DNA of 64,000 bases. It comes from Alopecurus myosuroides. Taxonomy: Eukaryota > Streptophyta > Magnoliopsida > Poales > Poaceae. Location of the stretch: NCBI GenBank assembly GCA_028641055.1, contig CM054060.1:60611852-60675851 (forward strand), read 5' to 3'. A program made the translations under genes and the position numbers. Shown here one piece after another: positions 1-13,000 of this stretch. Under the pieces are notes generated by a model. That model saw only the letters and a program-made list of their open reading frames with translations, did not search any database and was not told the DNA's origin. The stretch's first letter is position 1. The number at the start of each line of letters is the position of its first letter.

Positions 1-570
1 CCCCCCCCACCCAAATGTCGGTTCTTCACATGGCTGGTGGTTCAGAACAAGCTGTGGACCTCTGATCGCCTTTCCATTCGGTGTTGGCCTCATTGCCCCC
101 AATGCCATCTTTGCGGGTGCCATCCTAAGATGTCTCGTCACATCCTCTTCGAGTGTTGACTTTCCAAGCACATTTGGTAGGCTGCGACATCCTTGCTATA
201 GATCTTGTGCAACTCTCATGCAAAACCTCGGTTCAGGTCGGCCCACGGGTCTCCAATATTGGCATGCCTTGGGTTTGGCGCCACCCATACGGATGGTGAA
301 GTAGGCCATCACGTTGATTGCTTGGGAGATTTGAAATGAACAGAATGCGAGGGTGTTCAACAACAAATTCACTACGCCACTGGTCCTTTATCAGAAGATC
401 AAAGACGAGAGCAGGAACTAGATTCTTGTGGGAGCTAAGCATCTAGTGGAATTTATCTCTCAAGTTTTGATTTCTTCTTCATGGCCATTTTTGTTTTGGT
501 GTAGATTTGTTGATGTTTGCTCCTTCTACATCAACATAAAAGGCAAATGTTTTTCCCTTTATTAAAAAAC
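1..570 (+). mobile_element. LINE retrotransposon 3' end (fragment)
   Basis: The first 170 bases translate in one frame into the zinc-binding domain that ends plant LINE ORF2 proteins (zf-RVT): a WLVVQNKLWTSDRL stretch, a CHLC pair and then HILFEC. A stop follows immediately, so the copy is decayed. The typical LINE tail is seen at about 340-450 (ARVFNNKF..., then KIKDE and GAKHL in shifted frames). The sequence becomes A/T rich with AAAAAAC near 565, which I take as the approximate 3' end. The 5' part lies outside the window. No promoter or intact frame remains. The family assignment is firm; the 3' boundary is approximate. Confidence 0.8.
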
Positions 571-1640
571 ATGTATGTCTGTTTGCGGGTGTGGGAGCTG
601 CAAAAAAGAAGGCCGGGGCTCATGAGCCGCTCAAGGTCGACTATATATGACACTGTCTTGAAATGAAATGATGCAAGCAGGCTAGCTAAAATATGAGCTG
701 AATTTGAGTCAACCATAGTTCGCTCGATTTTGACTCCGTGTGAGCTTTAAATAATTAGATTCTTTTTTGAAATAAGAATATGGTACTATTATAAAATGTT
801 CATGAGATTTTAGTGAATATATTACAGACATTTAGGTAAACCAATATTGCTAAGATGCAATCCTTTCGCCAAAGCGGGGCGAAATCATATTTTGGGTAAT
901 GGGCTACATGCACACAAACAGTTAACCACTTTGGCGGGTAGATTTCTTCAGCATTTTAAACATAGCTGTAACTTCTCAGACGGCTCTAAATGATCATGTA
1001 TTAGAGAATCTCTACTGACACCCCCCCAAAAACGCTCCCTAAAAGGTCCATTGAGGGCCCGAACGCAAAAATTAGTCATATTGGCACACCCAAGTGTCCG
1101 GACCAAGCTGAAATATGTCCGACACCTCCGAGGCACAATCCTAACTTGGGGGCTGCTCGCGGGTGTCAGACACTGTCCAAACTTGCCATCCGACGGGCAT
1201 GGACCCTATGTTAGAGGTATTCCCTATATGCAATAATATTAAGTTATTATTAATATGTCTGATTCATTATTAATGATTATATATCTCTATGCAATAACTG
1301 GTCTAGAATTAGGACATTTCAAAAGAAAAAAGACATTTCACATGCAAAGAAATAAAAAAAACAATTATTTCTAATCTAGCCTCTACGAATTAGTTCATTA
1401 GTCATGATGATAATCATGTTTTCCTCATCATTGACTTCACTTAAGTCAAAAACTATGAAAGTATATAGTTGGCAGAACAATAGTACCGAGCCAACCCAAT
1501 CATTAGTTCTTGCTATGAGATATTTTACGTTGTTGCTAAAACTAGGAATGTTGACCACGAGAATATCTAGTGATTGCAAACTTGCGTGTATGCTTTGATC
1601 ATTACCATATTGAAGGATTCGTAGCATAGAAAACAAAAAT
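571..1640. other. Unassigned intergenic sequence
   Basis: I see no gene here. A GC-richer block at about 1020-1230 has the look of an old transposon fragment, but I find no matching inverted ends, target duplication or coding similarity. The rest is A/T rich. Confidence 0.5.
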
Positions 1641-2040
1641 TACTACGGTAAGAACAGCCAAGGGACCAAGATCTAATCTATAGGATGCATGCAACGGGTG
1701 AAATAAGTTCTAGAAGAACTAATCATCGAAGACCAAAAGTGTTACAAGCTAGAATCTCGTGGATGATGTAGACGAACACTTCACGATCTCAATGTCGTGA
1801 AGATGAATGATGCGATCCGGCAATACTTACGCACTCACATACGTCTCGATAAAGACGTGCGTTCTCTCGATCGAGGGGGCAGCGAGAGGAGGGAGAGATA
1901 AATATACAGAAATGTTTGGGGGAGAGGGATATCCCACCCCTCTATATATAGGAGGGGGTGTGGAAGCGCTTATGGGGTGCGACTAGCCCAAGGGTGTCCC
2001 GACCTCTTCTCTGTTCTTGTGAGTGGAGCTCCCACTCATG
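1641..2040 (-). mobile_element. LTR-like fragment with TATA box, minus strand
   Basis: Read on the minus strand, this segment has the order typical of a Triticeae LTR: a TATA box (CTCCTATATATAGAGG at about 1938-1953), a short purine/pyrimidine leader ending near 1860, then the GATCGTGAAGTGTTCGTCTAC-type region and a TTTTCTATGCTACGAATCC end near 1610-1640. No internal coding domain or partner LTR lies beside it, so it is a fragment or a solo copy with unclear ends. Assignment to Copia or Gypsy is not possible from this piece. Confidence 0.45.
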
Positions 2041-2868
2041 CTCTTATTCAATGGGTGGACTCTCCGCTCAGAAAACTTCACAAAACGAATTATCAAGTAT
2101 GACTTCGAGTCAAATAACCATGTTTATTGACATAATTTATGATAATGTGACCATATACTTCACAAAGTTGCATTTTCCCTTAAGAACGATAGCGGAAAAG
2201 GATTTTTCTAAGTTTTTGTCATAAATATTTTTTCATTTTTAGGTTTAAAAAATGGGTATTTTGTTAAGTAGATACAAAGAAAATGGTGCAAAACTGAACC
2301 TCTCCAATTTTCACACAAAGTTTACCATATTGTTTAGATAATTTCAAATTTTAAATTTTCACACAAAGTTTACCAGACTTTTGTCCGCTGAAATAAATTT
2401 TGGTCGGTTTTGAGAAACTAATTTCATTTTGAAATACAAGTGTATTCTAGTCTGCTTGTTAAAAATTCTAATTTTTTAAGGTACCTAAATTTGATGAAAT
2501 AGCTAGAGAGGGTGTCGTAAGATTCAATTTTTACCTAAGAACAATTTCACCCGCGATTTCGACAATACTTCGTAAAAAATCAAGAAATTGTAAAAAAAAA
2601 TGAAATAGTTTGGTATATAATCCTTTTATTAAAAAGAGTTGCAAGGAAAAATGATAAACGTGGATTTCAACATAGTTCATAAAATAGACTATTATGTATG
2701 TTCATTCATGTTTTTTAGCCAAATGGTAATGTTTATGGCCATATCCATGGCATTGTTCATAATAACGTGACCATATTTGGTACAAAGGCCCATCTTGCCA
2801 TGAAATTTTATAGTGCCAATTTTTTTTTTCCATTTTTCCAATTAATTATTGTCAATTGTGTAAGTAAG
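2041..2868. other. A/T-rich intergenic sequence
   Basis: No coding frame, RNA gene or transposon terminus is recognisable. Two loosely similar blocks that contain a TGACCATAT string (about 2120-2160 and 2730-2780) may reflect an old duplication. Confidence 0.4.
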
Positions 2869-3419
2869 TGATACGTCTAAAATGTATCTATAATTTTTTA
2901 TTATTTCATGCTACTTTTATATTTTTGTCACTTGTTTTCGTATTACGTTTTATGATTTATCTGGAGTAACCTATTAATTATTGTGAAAGGACACAAGTTC
3001 TTGTTTTAGACTTTGATGTATAGAGATAACTTGGAAGTTGAGAAAAACGCAAAATGATCCTTCGTGGAGGTGGACTCTGAATTTCCTGAAATCAGTTCAC
3101 CTCAACAGATTTGAAAGATCGTCACACCCCCAAAGATGACATAAAAAAAAGTAATTCTATAAAACCCTAAAAAGATTGGTGTCGCTTCTGCACTTAAAAC
3201 TCATCCAAATCAAAGTTCAAACACGCTCGGTAGACATGTTTTACTAAAGTTAAAATATCAAATTACGGGAATCCAAAAAATTCTGACGTGATTGACTCCA
3301 GCTCTTACCAAACTTGAAGAATTTAGCCAAGCCACGACTTTGGAGTCTCATTAGGGATGATAGTGGTCCCTAGGAAGGTTCTAGAGGCACTACTAGGAAA
3401 ATGGGCATAGATGACATAG

Positions 3420-3880
3420 TATCAGTGGCGCACCATGTAGCCGTGCGCCACTGATGTGGCTCGGAGCATACATGTACAGGCATCAGTGGCGCACCATGTA
3501 CTCATGCGCCACTGATTGTCCAAGCATCAGTGGCACACGATCATCGGTGCGCCACTGATACCTAGCACCCATGTGTACCTAAAAGAATCAGTGGCGCACC
3601 ACTGGGAGATGCGCCACTGATGCTCCGTAGCATCAGTGGCGCACCTCCTAGTGGTGCGCCACTGATTCTATGTACCATCTATGCCCAGAAGTATCAGTGG
3701 CGCACCACGCACCGTGCGCCACTGATTCTATGGAGCATCAGTGGCGCACCGTCTAGTGGTGCGCCACTGATTCTTGCCACCCATGTATTCTTCATAGAAT
3801 CAGTGGCGCACCACTAGACGGTGCGCCACTGATGCTCCATAGGATCAGTGGCGCGTGGTTGGTGGTGCGCCACTGATACC
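3420..3880. repeat. Left subterminal repeat array of CACTA 1
   Basis: About ten alternating direct and inverted copies of an AGTGGCGCACC-type motif lie here, paired as short hairpins (for example 3637-3665 and 3798-3832). In the CACTA families studied, such arrays are binding sites for the element's own DNA-binding protein. Here the binding role is inferred. Confidence 0.8.
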
Positions 3881-4376
3881 CCGACATCACTCATTTAAGT
3901 GGAGGAGCCACCCACCACCACTCATTTCCCCCACTCTTTCCTCTCCTCCAAGAAGTAGATCCGATCGCGGTGCTCCACTGATTCTATGTACCATGTATGC
4001 CCATTAGCATCGTGGATTATATTGATATGTTCGCTAAGTAAAATAATATTAATAAAAAATGTTGGTTTATTTGCTAAAAAATGCACGGAATTAATTAACA
4101 TCTTGTTCTAAATTAATCAACACATTTTGTTAAATTGTAGTGATTTATTTTCTACCCAAAAAAAATTTAACAAGAAATTGGGTTTATAGGATTCGAACCC
4201 ACGGTAGTGGAGCAGCTGAACAAGGCATAAACCGTTGGGGTAAGCAGGAGTTGGTGTCATTATACGATGTTCACGCTTTTTATCCGTCTGGGGTTTGCTT
4301 ACGAATGCGTGGCGCACGCGCCTCTGATGTGACACGGATTCGTCAATGGAGAGGGGGATATCACGCGTATAGGTCT

Positions 4377-5400
4377 ATTTGTCGATCGTGCCGGCCTTTC
4401 TCTCCTCCCCTCTCAGCCACACCGATCGAGATCTGCCCCCTGGTCGCTGGATCCCCGAGAGCGCCGCCGCCGCCGCCACCGGAGTCCATGGAGAGAGCGC
4501 TGCCGCCGCCACTGGAGTCCCTGGAGAGAGCGCTGCCGCCGCCACCGGAGGAGATCCATCGCCCCGGCCGCCAACTACCTGCAGGTGAGTCGCCTCTCTC
4601 CCCCCACCACCCATCCCTCCCCCTAGACGAGTATGTGACGCGCCGCCTCCTCGAGTTCCAGTTGCGAGGACGTCGCCGCCCTGCACCTGCCATCAAGCGC
4701 CATTGTCTTGCTCCTCGACGACAGGCTCCTCCAAGGTTCTTTTCATCTCCATGATTCAAACTTGATCAAATTCGAGCTGAGATGATGCCCATTTATCCGG
4801 GTTTCTTTCACGCTTCAATGCCGCGTGGATGCAGCTCGGATCACCTGTGCTCAGCATATTGTTGGTTTTTGCGACCTTGTTCCATTCCCGTGTTGATGGC
4901 TTTGGAAGGACACTATGTTGTTTTATTTGGTGGGAAAGAAGAAGATGAAGGAGCAGGAGATCAACCTAATGGTAAAACTAAGTGCAGTGTACAGATGCAA
5001 GTGCAGCTGTACTTCAAGGTTTCGCCCTTTCTTCTCTTCTTACTTATTCTTCGTCTTAGGTTGACTGGCTTCTTGCAAGCTGTACCTAGATCAAACTTCT
5101 TGAACATTTTTGTGCTCATAATATATCCTAGATTTTTGTACTGTATGCCCCAAATAAGCAGTAGCATCCAACTTATTTTACAGTTAGTTTATCTATTAAG
5201 CATACATGTCATGCGGGTCAGTTTTTTGTCCTGCTTTATATATCTTTTCCATAGAGAAGACAGTTATGTAGAGAAGTTTAGCTCACTTGGTTTCTAAGAT
5301 ATATGTTAGTTATTTTAGATTACTCACGAGCATGAAATGCATAGATGATGGCAGAGACTGATTCTGTTGAGCACAACAAGAGGTATCTCAACCTTTAAAA
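4377..5400 (+). pseudogene. Gene-like segment inside CACTA 1, unknown product
   Basis: A pyrimidine-rich, GC-rich leader at about 4380-4480 precedes a possible start at 4488. The short proline-rich reading frame that follows has a GAGAGCGCTGCCGCCGCC repeat (P-P-P-L-E-S-L-E-R-A-L type) and ends near a good splice donor (CTGCAG then GTGAGT at about 4583). Downstream sequence to about 5300 is open in pieces but resembles no family I know. The look is of a captured host 5' exon or of the element's own non-coding transcript. No function can be assigned, and the coding status is doubtful. Confidence 0.3.
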
Positions 5401-8029
5401 AATCGGTTTATTTACCTAATCTGATATCTTAATGAAGGTTTTTTTTCTTTCCTAACATAGAACATATACCTTTCAATTGTAGTAGAGAAATTCTCAATTT
5501 AATTAAGTTGGCAAGGACCTATATTTTTCCATTCAATAGGGACACAGAGACGAGTGGTCAGGCGGCCATGGAAACAAACTCTACCCTACTTTCATAGTTA
5601 TTATTTTGCATGATATGCTGTACTATCATAGCTTCATGCCTTGATCTCATTGCGCATATGACTATTCAAGTAAAGTTTGTAGTGTTCTGTTTGCCATCAA
5701 AGTTAATTGTCCATCCATCTATTTATGTTTACTTCCGAACCTTTGAATCTTGAAACAACGGTTCATTATTTTTATCATGATGTGGGATGGCTTCTATAGC
5801 CGTAGCAACATGTTTTTTTTTCAGGGAACATGTGTTGCTTCAGGTGCAGCAATTATGTAATGCATCCTTTCAACCAAATGGTTGCCCTTTTCAATCTGTT
5901 CTGAGTAATGTGTCCGTTTCTATTTACTAGACCTCCGACAAGCTCATCTTTAGATTAAAGCTATACTATCATAGGTGCATATTAAATTGATGTCTTATTG
6001 ATTATGAAGTGATATATAGTGTCGGCTGGACATGGATTTCCATGGTGAGTTCTTTTTCTGGCACAACTTTTTATATGCAAGTGTGGTTTTAGTGTCCATT
6101 GACAAATCTCCATTAGTAGATTACTTCTGTTTTTATATTGACAGGCTTCTATAGTTCTAATTTATTTACTGAATTTATGTCCACCAAGACGCGCATTGTG
6201 TGTGCACATTTACTAGTTTCAGTAAAGTCTCATCGTCATGATTTTCATTCAACAAATTTCAGTAGGAAGAAAAATGTGCCCTCCAGTTTGTTACTCGATT
6301 ACACTTCCATCACCCAGGACCACAACAGCTTCAGAAAAATGACAAAATACGAAATGATAACTGCGTCCATTGGCAGAATTTAACTACACGTCAACAGAGT
6401 TCCTAAGCTGGATGATGAGCAAGATACAATGCCCCTGCCTAGGAGACTCCTGACCTGCCGGCTCGACTGCTTCTAGTCGTATACTTTTTAGTTCCCCCTT
6501 CATCTTCTTCCAAGTGCCCATACCCTCCAACCGATTGAACTTAACTTAGGGATAGACAGGTGACTAATGAATAAAAACAGGGGCATTGGCCGCTACACTC
6601 CCAATAATCTTCGCGGGTTAAGATTACCCGGTGACATCAAACGCACCGGATAATCAGACTGTGGTATGAGCTGAAGCTACAACAATGGCTACGTCCCAAA
6701 GATCTTTAGCCCCCAAAAATGGTAACCACGAAACAGTATGTACAGATGAGGTCAAAGAAAATACGAGGTCCTAGGCCCTCGCATTTGGTTGTTCTCGTCC
6801 GTCTCCGTGAAGAACTTGACCTCTCTTTCCTGCCAATGGAGTATAGAAAGGTCAAATAAAATCATGGAATAGATACAAAACATGATAAACCAGTCTATAA
6901 ACTGACATAAAAATCCCTATCTTTTAGTGAAACAACTGAAATTATGGTATGCACAGACTAACATATCAGCTACTGTGACAGAAGGAAACTGAATGAAGAA
7001 CGTTGTATTTTTCTAACTATTATGTTCTCTTCAACAAGGAAAGATATAGCAGTCACAGGTTCACTTGTTGGCAAGTCTACAGCCTGGAAGCTGGTAGTAC
7101 AATGGTGTTCTCACGTCCTATTCACTTGCGTAATCTACACTAATTCCTGTACCATACTATCATTTTAGTTTGTCAATATCAAGAGTACGCAAAAGTAGCT
7201 TCCATCCATCATGAGAGGAGCTACTGCGGCTTGCACTATATCACTACTACTCGGATTATAGGTCGCTTGGACGCATTGTTTGGCTCTCAGTCCTAGGCCT
7301 TGGCCCTAGCTGTAGTTGTACTTCTGTTAGCTAGAGGCACTTTTCTGTTGCTCTGTTTTGATGTCTTCTGTTGCTCTGTTTTGCTGTCTTCGTTAGCCTT
7401 TTCTGTTTCTGGAAATGCGATGTGATATCTGTGAAGCATGTCAAACATAGATGTCTTTGTGGGGTTGATGTGGGGTTCTGTATCATGAGATAGGTGAATT
7501 TATATGTTGGGGTTTCGTTCTGACATGGTTTGTTATGTAGATATTGGTTGCTGTTACATGGAGATTATGTGACGAGGTTCAGTGGCAACTCTTACAAAAG
7601 GTACAGTATTATAGCGGCGGCGGAGGCTCGGTGGATGAAGCCCTTGCTAGAGGAACATGAACCGAGGAACAAGAACCGGATGAAGACCGTTGTCGTCTCT
7701 CACCATGATGACTGCGATTCTGATCTATTTTCTGTTGGTAGTGTAGGTGATTGTCCCCTCCTTAATTTGTAATGTGATGAGATCGATGAACTTGTGATGG
7801 ACGACTTGCTACTAGGTAGACTAGTCTGTGTTGATGAACCTGTAATATTTCAAACTTATTAATATTTCGGATTTTAGCTATGAATGTGATGATGAACCAG
7901 ATTGCGACAATGATAAGCTTTGTCTATTTATACTACTCTGCAATCTGTTATTTGAATTGTATAACCTATATAAATATATGTATATATACCATATAAATAC
8001 GTGTACAAACAAAACTGCCTATACGTATA
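5401..8029. other. Interior of CACTA 1 without recognisable genes
   Basis: Only short unconvincing frames occur, such as 80 codons at 7530-7772. A tandem pair of a TCTGTTGCTCTGTTTTG-type unit lies at about 7340-7400. I see no transposase domain, RNA gene or nested element. Confidence 0.5.
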
Positions 8030-8034
8030 TAGGA

Positions 8035-8320
8035 ATCAGTGGCCCATCCCCAAAGGAATCAGTGGCGCATCAAAAAGAATCAGTGGCACATAGCATCCCA
8101 CTGATTTCCTAAAGTGCATGTATACTGTAGGGAATCAGTGGCGCACCAAAGTGGTGCGCCACTGATTCAGTGGCGCACCTTTGGGGAATCAGTGGCGCAT
8201 CACTTTGGTGCGCCACTGATTCCCTGGAGAATCAGTGGCGCACCAATGTGGTGCGCCACTGATTCTCCAGGGAATCAGTGGCGCAATAGTAGTGGCGCAC
8301 CATGGTGCGCCACTGATGCC
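8035..8320. repeat. Right subterminal repeat array of CACTA 1
   Basis: This array repeats GAATCAGTGGCGCACC and its inverse, for example at 8133-8166 and 8228-8264. It mirrors the left array, which confirms that the two termini belong to one element. Confidence 0.8.
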
Positions 8321-10014
8321 CATTTTCCTAGTAGTGAGGTGTCGAATATCCCTTGGATCAAAGTGTTACTAAAGGCCGGTAAGCATTGTCTCTACATATG
8401 TAAAGAGAGGAAACCCTAGTTTTCGTGGAAGCCACCAAAAGCCACGAATTTGCCTCCCCCTTGGCTCTCATACAAGAGGATGGCTCATCTACAACACCAA
8501 GAATCCATGGAGGAAAGGGGCTAAGGGGCGTGATACGTTCATTTTGCATCACTATTTTATATCGTAATTTACTGTTATTCATCGATATATTTCATATTTA
8601 GAGATGGTACTTATGTTATTTCATCTATTTTTGATGTTTTACAATTATTGGAGAATAATTCACCGGGACTAGAAATCTGCTAGAAAAAACACCGTTAAGA
8701 TACCCTATTTTTGAAGATCAGAAGAATAAGGGAAACATTGGAGAAGTCTTAGGTTGCTAGATGATGGAGCTAGCCAGGAGGGGAGCCAGAGGGGGGCCAC
8801 CAGAGGCCCACACCACCTGGTGGCGCCCCCTTGGTCGCGCTGCCACGTGGTGTGGCTACCCTGGCCCACCACTGGCAGCCCCCTTTTGCGTACTTCCCCA
8901 GGGAACCCTAAGACCTGGAGAACCATTAACGAAATATCCCGCCGTCTTCTCGGGGCGGAAAACAACAGAGAGAGAAAAGCTCTCTGGCAGAGGAAAATCT
9001 ATCAGGGAAATTCCTCCCCGGAGAGGGGAAATCATCGCCATTGTCACCGTCATCGCTCCGGGCATCATCAAGATCATCATCGTCATCATCATCACCACCA
9101 GCACCATCATACTCACACTCACCATCTACCTCCGTCCCGCTGTAACAATTAGGGTTCTATATCGTTGTTATTCACTAGATCTCTCTCCCGGTGTGGATTA
9201 GTTGTTTGTAGTTGATGCTTACGAGATTTATCGGTGTTTACACTTAATGAACAGATTGTTATTCATCATTATATCACCTCTGATTATGATCCATATGATT
9301 TCTTGTGAGTAGTTCATTTAGTTCTTGAGGACATGGGAGAAGTAAATATGTTAGTAGTGGAATTATGTTGAAGTAATATCTAATGGTTTGATATTTAAGT
9401 TATGGTGCTATTCTTCTAGTGGTGTCATGTGAACGATGACTACATGACACTTCACCTTTATGGGACTAGAGGGATGCATTGTGTATTTGGCTACTGACTG
9501 TGGGATTATCGGAGTGGCAGAAACCTAAACCCCGTTAGGAAACCAAGGCACAAGGGAGTATAGGATCCCAGAGTTTAAGGCTATGGTTAGATTTATCTTA
9601 ATTACTTTCATGTAGTTGCGAATGCTTGCAAGGGGTATAATCATAAGTATGTCTTAGTCCTAGTAGGGCAGTGCACTAGCATAGGTTCACCCACACAACA
9701 CCTATCAAAACAATAAATATTAATCAACTGTATGAAGCAAAAGCGCTTGACGAAATTCCCATGTGTCCTCGAGAACGTTTGGTCATCATAAGTAAACCAA
9801 CTGGCTTGTCCTTTGCTCTATAAAGAATTGGGCCACTTGCTGCAATTCTTATTACTGTCTTTTATTTACTCGTACTTTAATTATCTGCTATATCAAAAAC
9901 CACAAAAAACCTGTCTGCTAGTGTTTACAGTGAATCATTTATCCAAACTGCTTGTCAATACCTTCTGCTCCTCGTTGGGTTCGACACTCTTATTTATCGA
10001 AAGTACTACGATAC

Positions 10015-13000
10015 TGTGGTGACCCAGCACACCACTGCATGTGTAGTGCGCAGGTCGATGACATAATACTCACAGAAGGACTTATCTATGAATATTACAT
10101 CTCTCAGAGTGGTACAAAGAAACACAGCGGGTCCAGGCAAAACTACAGGATACAAACTTCATTACAAAATCTTGAGAATCTCTTTGATGAATCAATAAGA
10201 TCTCACACAAATGAAACATCAGAAGAAGCTATTCGAAGCTCCAAGCTGGAGAAGAACTCAAGCTCAGAACTAAACTACTACGGCTGATGTCAGCCCTAAT
10301 CTAGGGCTTGTAACTACTAAGTCCAAGAATGGTCTTCACCTACACCTTGATAGCTTCTCCTCCACCAGAGTTGTTGATGAAGATGCTTTACTGGCTAAGT
10401 AAGAGATTGCTCCACCTAGCTTCCTTAGACAGGGATGGCTTCACGATGATGACTTCCATAATGCTTCAACTCTAAGCAGGGGGTCAAACGGGAACGAATG
10501 AGTAACGAGCGTTACTCAACAAGTTCATGATATAAAGTGGGTAGTTTGATGCACTAACTGCGGTTTTAGACTTGAAAGAGTCATAAGCTAATGCAAGGTT
10601 TTATAAATCTTTCTTCAAGAGGTTGCTTTTAATTCTGAAAACTATGCCAGCCAGATCTTCACATGACTAGAACTTCATGGAGTTGCCTTTCCTGCGGCGT
10701 TCGCAGCTCCTTCCCGGAACAGAGGGTAACATGCCACATCCTTTTACACTCTGCAGAGGTGCGTTACTTTACCCATGGATGACCAAGACCATGTTGCACA
10801 ACCAGGTGTACATTCCTGTCCACTCCCACTCAGGTGTGGGCCCCGGTTATTGGTCCAAGCCAAACCGTGCTTCTCCGCACAACGCATGCCCACCCATTTC
10901 GCCAGCAGGTTGAACGCCTAATTCCACCCCTGACGATGGAGATCTACTCGCCCCTGGTAGACACTCATATACCCCAGAGTCCGTGGGACGTAAGGGCTCC
11001 AACCCATGTGCATGTAGTCCCGCAAGACCTACATCGTACGTCTCTGGCAGTCCGTTGGCATGCGAACGAGAGAAGATCACAGCTGACTTACTCCCCCCAT
11101 AGAAGACCCATGGTTAACGCGAATTTACGGCGCAAGAATCCTGACGGCAGTTGTGATTAATCCTATCTAATACTTTCCGATGTAGATGGAACCTTCCTTT
11201 GACCTATTCATCTTACCATGGTTCTATCCGCCCACCAAACAGAACACTACCACTCGGGTAGTCATTCAATTAGTCATATTATTATAAAAATAGGATCATG
11301 CATTCTTTTGAGAATAGGTGGTAATACAACAGGGTTTTTGCATATAGTTCGTTAGGAAATACTGCAAAGGATATGAGCAAGTGATGAACTTGCCTGAGAT
11401 TGAAATAACCATAATAATCCATATCCTTGGGTTCAAGGGTCGCGTAGAAAATCCCAATATCTGAAAGATAGCAAAGTAGTCCTGGTAAGGACTACAGAAA
11501 ACACTGGCAAGATGATACATGCATAGTAATAAGATGCATCGTGAATTACCCTGGAAAACACCCCAGCTTACATGTGTAAGCCACGTTTGATACGATAACA
11601 TATTCACACAGGTTTTGGGTGAAATGTTTCATTATTTGGGGTGATGTGGTTATTAGTCCTTTTTAGACTTACCTGTTTTTCACTTTTACTTAGCAAACAA
11701 TTGTTACCATGTTTAGGTAGAGGTTTTTATTACTTGGTTAGATAACAAGACAACAACACATGGAAAATAACTATTGAGAAGATAACAAACACATTTTATT
11801 TTATGTTCAAAAGTGTAGAGCTAATGACATCAATTTTATTTGAAAATGAGGAACTAATACAACTAACTCTATCATCACATACTTTCTAATGACATTGTGA
11901 TGATAGGTTTAGTAGGTGTGAAAACATGAGGGTTTTCTTATTAAGAAAAATAATGTTTGGGTAGTTGTTTATGGTTATAATTGAATATTATAGAATTCCA
12001 TTAAACCTTTAGAAAAAAATTTATAAGTTGAACAAAATGTTTTATGTTTGACATATTTGAATTGGAAATGCCTTTCTCTTGAATATGGTATATCATTTGA
12101 AGTATTCTGAAAAGATTTGAATAAATTATTAATTTATTATTTTTAAATGAATTAAATGACTAGGCAAAATATTGCACACATGAAAACTTGATCAAATGAC
12201 TTTGAAAACATCATAAATGAGTTTCATTTGTCATTTGGAGCCTTTTGGTATATAACTTGTATTTTTCCGATTTTATGAATTATTTATTATTTTTCTCAAT
12301 TTCAAATGATTTAATTTAATTAAAGAAAATGTTTAATTTTAAACTTTATCAAACATTTTTGAAAACTTGATGAATAGATAAGTTTTATTTTTCTGAACAT
12401 TTACATATTTAATTTACATTTTTCTGATAAGTAGATTAAAAGATATTGATTTATTAAATTTAATTGACTTTCTGTTTTTAAATTGACAGGTGCGTCCCAC
12501 CTGTCATATTTGATTTAAATTAAAATTTAATAGAAAAAGAAAAAGGTTTGTGCCGTCATGGTGACGTCACAGGCGATGTCACCAATCCCAAATCCTCACA
12601 GATGCACTGCAATTGTGTGATTCGTCGCGAATTGGATCAATTGGTTGATCCCATTCGGTAGAGCGTGCAAAGGGGATGCTAGTGGAGGCAGCGCCGCTTC
12701 GAAAAGGTCGCCGGAGTGTCGCCGGCGGCGGGTGGCGGTGCTTGGTGAAAGTGGCAAATTTCTCGACCAAAAATTGATTCGAGGCCGGGTACCCAGAGAT
12801 GCAACAGCTCACGCTGAGCATGATGGTGTGGTTGGTGCAGCGCGGTGAGGTCGGAATCGCCGGTGAGCTTCCACGGCGGCCGGCAGTAGAGAAGAAAAGG
12901 AACGGTGGAATTCCTCGGCCTCCGGGCTTCGTAGCATGCAAGGATCCACAAGGAGATAGAGGAGGACACATAGCATCTCCGAGTGGCTTCGGTTGCTCCC

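Larger units (their letters stand above)
3388..8336. mobile_element. CACTA 1: non-autonomous CACTA (En/Spm) transposon
   Basis: The ends are perfect inverted repeats: CACTACTAGGAAAATGGGC at 3388 and its reverse complement ending at 8336. They are flanked by the 3-bp direct repeat AGG (3385-3387 and 8337-8339), the hallmark of CACTA insertions. Subterminal zones at about 3420-3880 and 8030-8320 are packed with ATCAGTGGCGCACC and its reverse complement. The 4.95-kb interior has no transposase-like frame, so movement would require a related autonomous element. Its terminal motif differs from that of the other two CACTA elements in the window, so it belongs to another family. Confidence 0.93.
2869..8530 (+). 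mobile_element. Decayed Gypsy-type LTR, split by CACTA 1
   Basis: The segment starting TGATACGTCTAAAATGTATC is a diverged form of a very common Triticeae Gypsy LTR start. It runs to 3384, resumes at 8340 after the CACTA insertion, and is cut off at 8530 where a younger LTR begins. No PBS or coding region follows, so this is a truncated LTR. The interruption order (LTR first, then CACTA and Gypsy insertion) follows from the intact target duplication of the CACTA. Confidence 0.55.

Noticed and set aside
3420..3880. Regularly spaced repeats resembling a CRISPR array
   Set aside because: The units are alternating inverted repeats in the subterminal zone of a CACTA element in a plant genome; spacers are irregular.
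4180..4250. tRNA-like stretch with GGATTCGAACCC (reverse complement of a B box)
   Set aside because: The B-box-like string is present, but no cloverleaf, A box or acceptor stem can be formed, so it is not called a tRNA.
10677..11160. Overlapping open frames of 78-108 codons
   Set aside because: They lie inside the giant LTR, have no family similarity and are in competing frames on both strands.
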